Virus record (IMG/VR): IMGVR_UViG_3300032287_004285 | Span: 1 to 25,807 of that record | DNA: 25,807 nucleotides | Strand: one strand, 5' to 3' | DNA from: a virus | Shown: positions 21,147 to 25,807 of the stretch, one piece after another | How positions within the stretch are numbered: the first letter of the stretch is position 1 | Layout: each line of letters begins with the position of its first letter | Program-made: the position numbers and the translations under genes | The notes under the pieces: generated by a model | Told to the model about the DNA's origin: nothing | Databases searched by the model: none | Seen by the model: the letters and a program-made list of their open reading frames with translations, nothing else

Positions 21147-22159
21147 AAATCTTTAAAGATATCTTTAACCCAAACATCTACATTTCGAATTAAATTTCCT
21201 AATTGATCCTCATTACACATACTGATGAATTCAGCTGGGTAGTAATTTAATGGTGTGTTTTGGGTGAACTTATCTATAAATGATTTGTCCTGGTCTGTCA
21301 TCATGGGATTAGATAAATCCATTACTTTGTATTTGTTTTCTAAATTTTCTACATCATGTAATACTCTTGCATACACAACATGTTCTTTCAATTTAGACTC
21401 AGCAATATCTAACAGATCATCAAATGAAACATCTTGAATTGCTAACTCGGGGAATTTTTTAAGCAATCCTTTAGGACCTAAACCTTTAATCCCAGTAATA
21501 CCATCCGAGTTATCTCCTAGAAGTAGTTTGTATAAAAGAAAATTAGAAGGATCAACTCCGAATTTTTCTTTAACAACATTTTCTGTGTAATACTCTCGTT
21601 CTATAGGCCGATATACAATTACTTGTTCAGTAACTAACTGTAAATAATCCTTATCACTAGATACTATAAACACTCTATCTTCTGGTTGTGTTGGGAGTGT
21701 ACTGCTTAAATAAGCAATAATATCATCTGCTTCTACTCGAGGTAAAGATACAGTTTTAACTGGTAGTGTTTTTAAGTATTGGATAATTCGAACAATTTGG
21801 TCTACTTTTGATTCATCTTCTTCTTCTAAACTTTCAAATAATTCATGTTTAGTAACCCTAGTTATACTTCTATTTGATTTATATTCAGGAATAATGTTTT
21901 TTCTATGGTTAGAAGAACCTACTCCATCAAATACAACATAAACTTGTGTTGGGTTAATAGTACGAATTAAAGCACCTAAAGAACGAAAAAACCCTCCTAG
22001 ACCTCCAATATGAACTCCATTTGAATTTATAGTATTTATAGCACTAAAATTTCTAAAAAATAAATTTAATCCATCTATTAATAAGTAACGTTCATATGTT
22101 GGTAATTCTTCTCCATCTTTCTGTACATTATTGAGGAGGTCTAAGAGGTCTTTTCTCAT
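21131..22159 (-). CDS. FEN-like 5'-3' exonuclease (phage RNase H type)
   Basis: 342-aa PIN/FEN-family nuclease related to T4 RNase H and the Pol I 5' domain, removing RNA primers or 5' flaps. Metal-binding acids are at Asp29 (LLIDGLN), Asp78 (VVFDG), Glu143 and Asp145 (VEADDII), and Asp169 and Asp171 (SSDKDYL). GDNSDGITGIKGLGPKG (215-231) gives the last acids and the helix-3-turn-helix DNA-binding motif. It fits the length of T4 RNase H (305 aa) with a longer C-terminus. It sits 3 bases after uvsX; the next promoter (for the helicase) begins inside its 3' end. Confidence 0.92.
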   Translation of the reverse strand: MRKDLLDLLNNVQKDGEELPTYERYLLIDGLNLFFRNFSAINTINSNGVHIGGLGGFFRSLGALIRTINPTQVYVVFDGVGSSNHRKNIIPEYKSNRSITRVTKHELFESLEEEDESKVDQIVRIIQYLKTLPVKTVSLPRVEADDIIAYLSSTLPTQPEDRVFIVSSDKDYLQLVTEQVIVYRPIEREYYTENVVKEKFGVDPSNFLLYKLLLGDNSDGITGIKGLGPKGLLKKFPELAIQDVSFDDLLDIAESKLKEHVVYARVLHDVENLENKYKVMDLSNPMMTDQDKSFIDKFTQNTPLNYYPAEFISMCNEDQLGNLIRNVDVWVKDIFKDLLEKQ

Positions 22160-22162
22160 ATC

Positions 22163-23248
22163 TTAATCTTCGTTTTCAAATAAATCCGGTGTAGGTGTTT
22201 TTTCATCCCATTCTGAGTTATCTTCAATGACATTATATTCACCTTGTCCTAAGATATCTGTCCATTCGTGTGAATGTTCTTTTTTGTATTTATCCACCGC
22301 TGTTGGTTTATCTGGAATAAATCCATGTACTGTGCTAACAATAGTTCCTAGCGTTGTAATACCATTAATATGGTTTTTATCACAAGCAATTTTAGTACGT
22401 AATGCAAATTCAACTTTCTTTTTGTCTTTTTGAGCACTAATTTTAGATGTACCAGCGTTTGTAACATTACCAAATGTCAAACAAAGTGAAGCGTCATAAT
22501 AAAATGTATCTCCTCCTTTATTTGTCATTCTAGGTTGAGACATGGGAGTTAATGCTGGGGCTACACCTACTTTATTTACTATAAATAGAGTGTTAGTGTA
22601 TTTAGAGCTTTCTTTACGGGACATTACAATCTGTTGATTAATAAAATTTCCGAATTGAGTTGCGATAGCTCCGGCATTCCACATTGGGTTGTTTGATCCT
22701 TTTTCGATACTCATATCGCAAGGAATTGAACCTACTGAGTCCCAAATGAAAAGCAGATCGTATGGTAAGTTACCTTTCTTTTGTTCAGTTAAAAGATCAA
22801 TAATAAAAACTGCAATGTCTTCAATTGAATTCAGTGTGCTTCTATCTCGATAAATAAAGAATCCGGTATGATCAATAATTTCACCTGTTTCTTCATCGAC
22901 AACATCTTCTATTTCAAACCCCATGGTTTTCCAGTGATTCCAATCATGTTTCATCTCAGTAATGATCAATACAGGTAATACTCCCATCTTTTGAGCGTTA
23001 ACTGCTATCTCAATAGTTGTAGTTGATTTACCTGTATTGCTTTTACCTCGAACCATTGAAACATGTCCTAGAGGAATCCCAGGAATAGATAATGCTTCTT
23101 GCAGCGCAGATGAGAATGGTACCCATCTTTGCTCTTTAAATTTAACGTTAGACGCTAAACCTTTATTTGCTTTAAATTTGTCTAAACTAAAGGCGGTTTT
23201 CAGTTCTCTGTCCGCCGCCTCTGTTAGCGATTTTCTTGTTTTAGCCAT
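22163..23248 (-). CDS. uvsX: UvsX/RecA-type recombinase
   Basis: 361-aa RecA-fold strand-exchange protein. Walker A is GKSNTGKST (68-76) and Walker B LLFIWDSVGS (165-174). The KSLTEAADRELKT start and the QEALSIPGIPLGHVSMV approach to the P-loop resemble T4 UvsX. The last 30 residues are acidic, ending DLFENED, as in many RecA proteins. It lies between ssb and the exonuclease. It should form filaments on ssDNA coated by the phage SSB and support recombination-dependent replication. Confidence 0.92.
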   Translation of the reverse strand: MAKTRKSLTEAADRELKTAFSLDKFKANKGLASNVKFKEQRWVPFSSALQEALSIPGIPLGHVSMVRGKSNTGKSTTTIEIAVNAQKMGVLPVLIITEMKHDWNHWKTMGFEIEDVVDEETGEIIDHTGFFIYRDRSTLNSIEDIAVFIIDLLTEQKKGNLPYDLLFIWDSVGSIPCDMSIEKGSNNPMWNAGAIATQFGNFINQQIVMSRKESSKYTNTLFIVNKVGVAPALTPMSQPRMTNKGGDTFYYDASLCLTFGNVTNAGTSKISAQKDKKKVEFALRTKIACDKNHINGITTLGTIVSTVHGFIPDKPTAVDKYKKEHSHEWTDILGQGEYNVIEDNSEWDEKTPTPDLFENED

Positions 23249-23264
23249 AACTTGTTTTGGTTAA

Positions 23265-24101
23265 TTAAAATGGTGCATCTTCATCATCATCAAATAATGA
23301 ATCGAATTTGTCTACCGGTTTCTTAACATCCTTTTTAGCAGATAAACTAAAGTTTGATTTTGGTTCAGCGTCCAATTCATCTTCAATAGTTTCTGTAGTT
23401 CCAGGAGCAAGAGTATCTTCTTCTTCCTCAGGATCAAGGAAATTTTGAAGAATCACTTTTAAATCATCAAATGATTTTTTATACTTTTCTTGTAGTTCAA
23501 GAATATCTGGTTGGTTCTCTAACCAGAATTCGATTTGAGAAGCATCTTTATCTAACGGTGAGTTTTTTCGTTTTGGACGAATAGATGATTTTAATCCTTG
23601 GCGTCCACCAATATCACCTATTACAGCATCTAATGTGAAGTCAAATCCTTCATTAATGTCTGTAAAATCCCCATAATCTTCATCTTCTGCAAGAGCTAGT
23701 AATTGTAGGTAAATCTCTTTACCAAATTCCCATAAACGAACACCTTTGTCTTCTTCACCACGAACAATAACAGGTGCAAAAACTCTCATTTTAGGATCTA
23801 ACTTTTTAGCTAGTTTCCAATTGTCAGAATCATTTGTTCCTCGTAATTGTTTTGCAAATTCTACGATTGGATCTTTTTCACCCCAATTTGTTAACGCGTA
23901 GATTGGGAATTTTGAATACCCATAATGAAGATACACTTCTTTAAACGGGTTCTTTTTGTCGAATTTTGAGGGTACAATTCGAATCTCATACTTGCCTTCG
24001 GCTTTGGGCTTCCATAGTGTCAACGAATAATCGACTTTTTCTTTCTTTTGCCCATTTGTTTGTAAAGCATTTAGCTTACTTTTGATTAGACTTAAATCCA
24101 T
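23265..24101 (-). CDS. gp32-like single-stranded DNA-binding protein
   Basis: 278-aa SSB of the T4 gp32 type. The N-terminal helix-rich LIKSKLNALQ precedes an OB-like core (about 25-190) with WKPKAEGKYEIRIVPSKF and a VFAPVIVRGEEDKGVRLWEFGKEIY-like stretch aligned to the gp32 core. No Cys occurs in the whole protein, so the zinc site of T4 gp32 is absent. A long acidic linker ends FDDDEDAPF, an SSB-type acidic tip with terminal Pro-Phe, unlike T4 gp32. First of the recombination genes, after a clear promoter. The PF tip may recruit host or phage partners. Confidence 0.85.
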   Translation of the reverse strand: MDLSLIKSKLNALQTNGQKKEKVDYSLTLWKPKAEGKYEIRIVPSKFDKKNPFKEVYLHYGYSKFPIYALTNWGEKDPIVEFAKQLRGTNDSDNWKLAKKLDPKMRVFAPVIVRGEEDKGVRLWEFGKEIYLQLLALAEDEDYGDFTDINEGFDFTLDAVIGDIGGRQGLKSSIRPKRKNSPLDKDASQIEFWLENQPDILELQEKYKKSFDDLKVILQNFLDPEEEEDTLAPGTTETIEDELDAEPKSNFSLSAKKDVKKPVDKFDSLFDDDEDAPF

Positions 24102-24130
24102 ATGATTTATTTATTTATTGATTACAACTT

Positions 24131-24162
24131 AAAATATAAAAAACCTTGATTAAATAGCCAAA
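24131..24162 (-). promoter_or_regulatory. Bacteroidetes-type promoter for the ssb/uvsX operon
   Basis: On the minus strand TTTG (24159-24162, in AATTTGGC) is followed by exactly 20 bases and TATATTTT (24131-24138), 29 bases before the ATG. Nothing else lies in the 61-base gap. The box overlaps the last base of the upstream gene's neighbourhood. Confidence 0.7.
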
Positions 24163-24624
24163 TTAAATTTCAACTATTCTAAAAATTCTTGTATTGAGCT
24201 GTTTAAGCTCATTATGCTGGGTGAGGAGTATACAATTTTTGTAATGCTGCCAGTTTATGGTGAATTTAGTATCAACTACACCGCCGTTTAAGCTTTTTAT
24301 TAGTTGATTAAGTGCATTAATTGTATAAAGAGAATTTGTTTCTTTTTTTCTATGAACTAAAATAGTGTTTTCAGGAATATCATTTACATTTCCTTGGTCC
24401 ACATTATAAGTAACAGCATACTCGTTGTTACTTTTAACATGCAACACAAACATTTTATTATATAAAATATCGTATTTCTTAGTTAATTCAGATAATAAAA
24501 TATCTAAATCATCAAGAGAAGTAAATGTACAAAACAGTCTATTATTCATTGAATTAAAGTCGATTGATTCAAAATCGTACTGTTGATACATATTGGGTAA
24601 GGGGGTCAAAATTGATGTGTACAT
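24163..24624 (-). CDS. Hypothetical 153-aa protein between polymerase and ssb
   Basis: Unrecognised 153-aa protein beginning MYTSILTPLPNMYQQYDFES. It alternates helical and strand segments (FTSLDDLDILLSELTKKYDILYN, MFVLHVKS, NTILVHRK, LNQLIKSLNGG) with a CILLTQH segment near the end. No membrane segment or catalytic signature. It starts 3 bases after the polymerase stop, so it is co-transcribed with it. A replication accessory role is possible from position only. Confidence 0.65.
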   Translation of the reverse strand: MYTSILTPLPNMYQQYDFESIDFNSMNNRLFCTFTSLDDLDILLSELTKKYDILYNKMFVLHVKSNNEYAVTYNVDQGNVNDIPENTILVHRKKETNSLYTINALNQLIKSLNGGVVDTKFTINWQHYKNCILLTQHNELKQLNTRIFRIVEI

Positions 24625-24627
24625 AAC

Positions 24628-25807
24628 TTATTTTATATTGTGGTAATTGTTACCTTTTTTAAATTTTACTTGTAAATTTTTATTTTTAAATACTTCTAAT
24701 ATTTGTACAAGTATTTCTTTTTCATTTTTGTCTACATCAAATAAAAACGAGTCGTAAACATATAGTACTAATTTAGTATTTTTCCCTTGTAATATTTTAA
24801 ATATTTCATATAGTATAAGGACATTATTTGCGGTCTCCAAGTTTTGTAAAACATAATTTAAAAGTTTTTGAGGATTCATATCTTCAAATTCACTTTTTAT
24901 AAACCTGTAGTTTGATATTGGACACCTAATATACCCTCCATAATTAAATGAATCCCACAAATCATCTATATATGCTTGTGTTTGTTTAAAAAATTCTATT
25001 TCTTGGTATTCTTTCCAAATCCCACCGTAAAGTTGTTTAAACGTGATCTCTTTCGCTCTGGCATAGTCCACATTATACATTCTAGCAAAATCGCCATGAA
25101 TATCATCACTGCTAAAAGTATACCCCAGTAGATTAGCAAGAAGGGTAGGGTGGTAAGCAGAAATATCCATTTCAATAAAAAAATCGTTACGGGGAACGAA
25201 ACATTCTCTTTCTCCATTGTCTTTATTTAGAGTTGAAAAATTAATTCCTCCAAATGTATTTGAAGGACGTGTTGTTAATGTATTTAAATTGTATTGTGTG
25301 TATATAAATTCGTTTGCTTCTTTATCGAAACAATGTTCAAATTTAGCTTGATCTACTTTTATACCCGCTCGTTCTAGTTGATTAAACACAAGTGCTGCTT
25401 TATTGTAAAACGGGTTTATTTCTCTTTCTTTAAAGTTAGCAAAATTTTGTTCACATACCTCATAATGTTTTACAATTGGGACTATTACATTTAAATTTTG
25501 TCTGTCTGGGTATTTGTTGTAAATATGGTTATGGGCTGTTGTTAATTTAGGTATATACGTATATGGGGAGGGGGTGTATTGGTAGCAGTGTTTAAGAGCA
25601 AAATAATGTAAAAATTCTTTTCTATCTCTTACATAGATATATTTTATACTGTTTAATACTTCTAAACAATCCTCTATTGTTGAATTTATAGTTTCACTAT
25701 GATTAATTGGGATAATATATCCTTTTGAGTTGTCTTTTGGACGGATATATAAAGCGCATATTTCGTTTTCAACAGGGTGTAAATTATATGATGTAGGAAT
25801 TACTTCA
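24628..25807 (-). CDS. Partial divergent family A-like DNA polymerase
   Basis: Open frame of about 393 residues reaching the right window edge with no stop; the 5' end is outside. The C-terminal part has polymerase motifs: A as FFIEMDISAYHPTLLANLLG, B as RAKEITFKQLYGG, and C as LVLYVYDSFLFDV. These fit the family A order (DxSxxEL, R-x3-K-x-Y/FG, HDE), but the Glu of motif A is replaced by His and motif C reads YDS. FNQLERAGIKVD matches the Pol I segment before the palm. The upstream part may hold a degenerate 3'-5' exonuclease region. It is probably the replicative polymerase. The shortest internal start, GTG at 25387-25389, is not real because the frame continues upstream. Confidence 0.7.
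   Translation of the reverse strand, partial: EVIPTSYNLHPVENEICALYIRPKDNSKGYIIPINHSETINSTIEDCLEVLNSIKYIYVRDRKEFLHYFALKHCYQYTPSPYTYIPKLTTAHNHIYNKYPDRQNLNVIVPIVKHYEVCEQNFANFKEREINPFYNKAALVFNQLERAGIKVDQAKFEHCFDKEANEFIYTQYNLNTLTTRPSNTFGGINFSTLNKDNGERECFVPRNDFFIEMDISAYHPTLLANLLGYTFSSDDIHGDFARMYNVDYARAKEITFKQLYGGIWKEYQEIEFFKQTQAYIDDLWDSFNYGGYIRCPISNYRFIKSEFEDMNPQKLLNYVLQNLETANNVLILYEIFKILQGKNTKLVLYVYDSFLFDVDKNEKEILVQILEVFKNKNLQVKFKKGNNYHNIK

Overview
The window is an AT-rich segment of a double-stranded DNA phage genome, with every convincing gene on the minus strand, so the operons read from high to low coordinates. A T4-like replication set (UvsX/RecA, DnaB-type helicase, gp32-like SSB, FEN-type 5'-3' exonuclease, NrdA/NrdB, thioredoxin) sits beside lysis genes, a repetitive fibre protein and many small phage proteins. 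Ribosome binding sites of the GGAGG type are absent; leaders are A/T-rich. Five intergenic regions carry the same promoter shape (TTTG-like box, exactly 20 bases, TATATTT). That is the Bacteroidetes -33/-7 promoter form, so I infer a marine Flavobacteria-like host. The replicative polymerase at the right edge looks like a divergent family A enzyme rather than the T4 family B enzyme.

Layout, in transcription order. 25807-24163: partial DNA polymerase and an unknown 153-aa protein. 24101-17064: ssb, uvsX, exonuclease, helicase, nrdB and nrdA. 16988-15882: a PAS-PAS protein ending in a holin-like membrane hairpin. 15830-13399: lysis block with two small holin-like membrane proteins, a GH24 lysozyme, a peptidoglycan-binding YkuD-like protein and two small proteins. 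13342-12791: a small repeat-containing structural protein, followed by a strong terminator. 12727-10819: membrane proteins and an exported lytic transglycosylase. 10804-9345: small genes leading into a DpdA-like DNA guanine transglycosylase. 9295-6812: an 88-aa protein with an SSB-like tail, a 58-aa protein, then QueC, QueD and QueE. 6754-6509: thioredoxin. 6477-1574: a 711-aa fibre with about 36 repeats of 17 residues, two small proteins, then a sulfation cassette (sulfotransferase, APS kinase, HxGH nucleotidyltransferase, DUF2061 membrane protein). 1526-1: an AT-hook-like protein, FolE, a purine phosphoribosyltransferase and a partial gene.

Two biochemical systems stand out. The first is a 7-deazaguanine DNA modification pathway (FolE, QueD, QueE, QueC and DpdA) spread over three transcription units. 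Its QueC, QueD and QueE all depart from canonical metal-binding motifs, and a purine phosphoribosyltransferase beside FolE could recycle the guanine that DpdA releases. The second is a compact PAPS/sulfotransfer cassette immediately downstream of a Tyr-rich, Asn-Thr-Thr-rich fibre. A third candidate is a PAS-PAS sensor apparently fused to a holin-like hairpin, next to the lysis genes, which could let the phage time lysis by a small-molecule or redox cue. All three roles are inferred from sequence reading alone.
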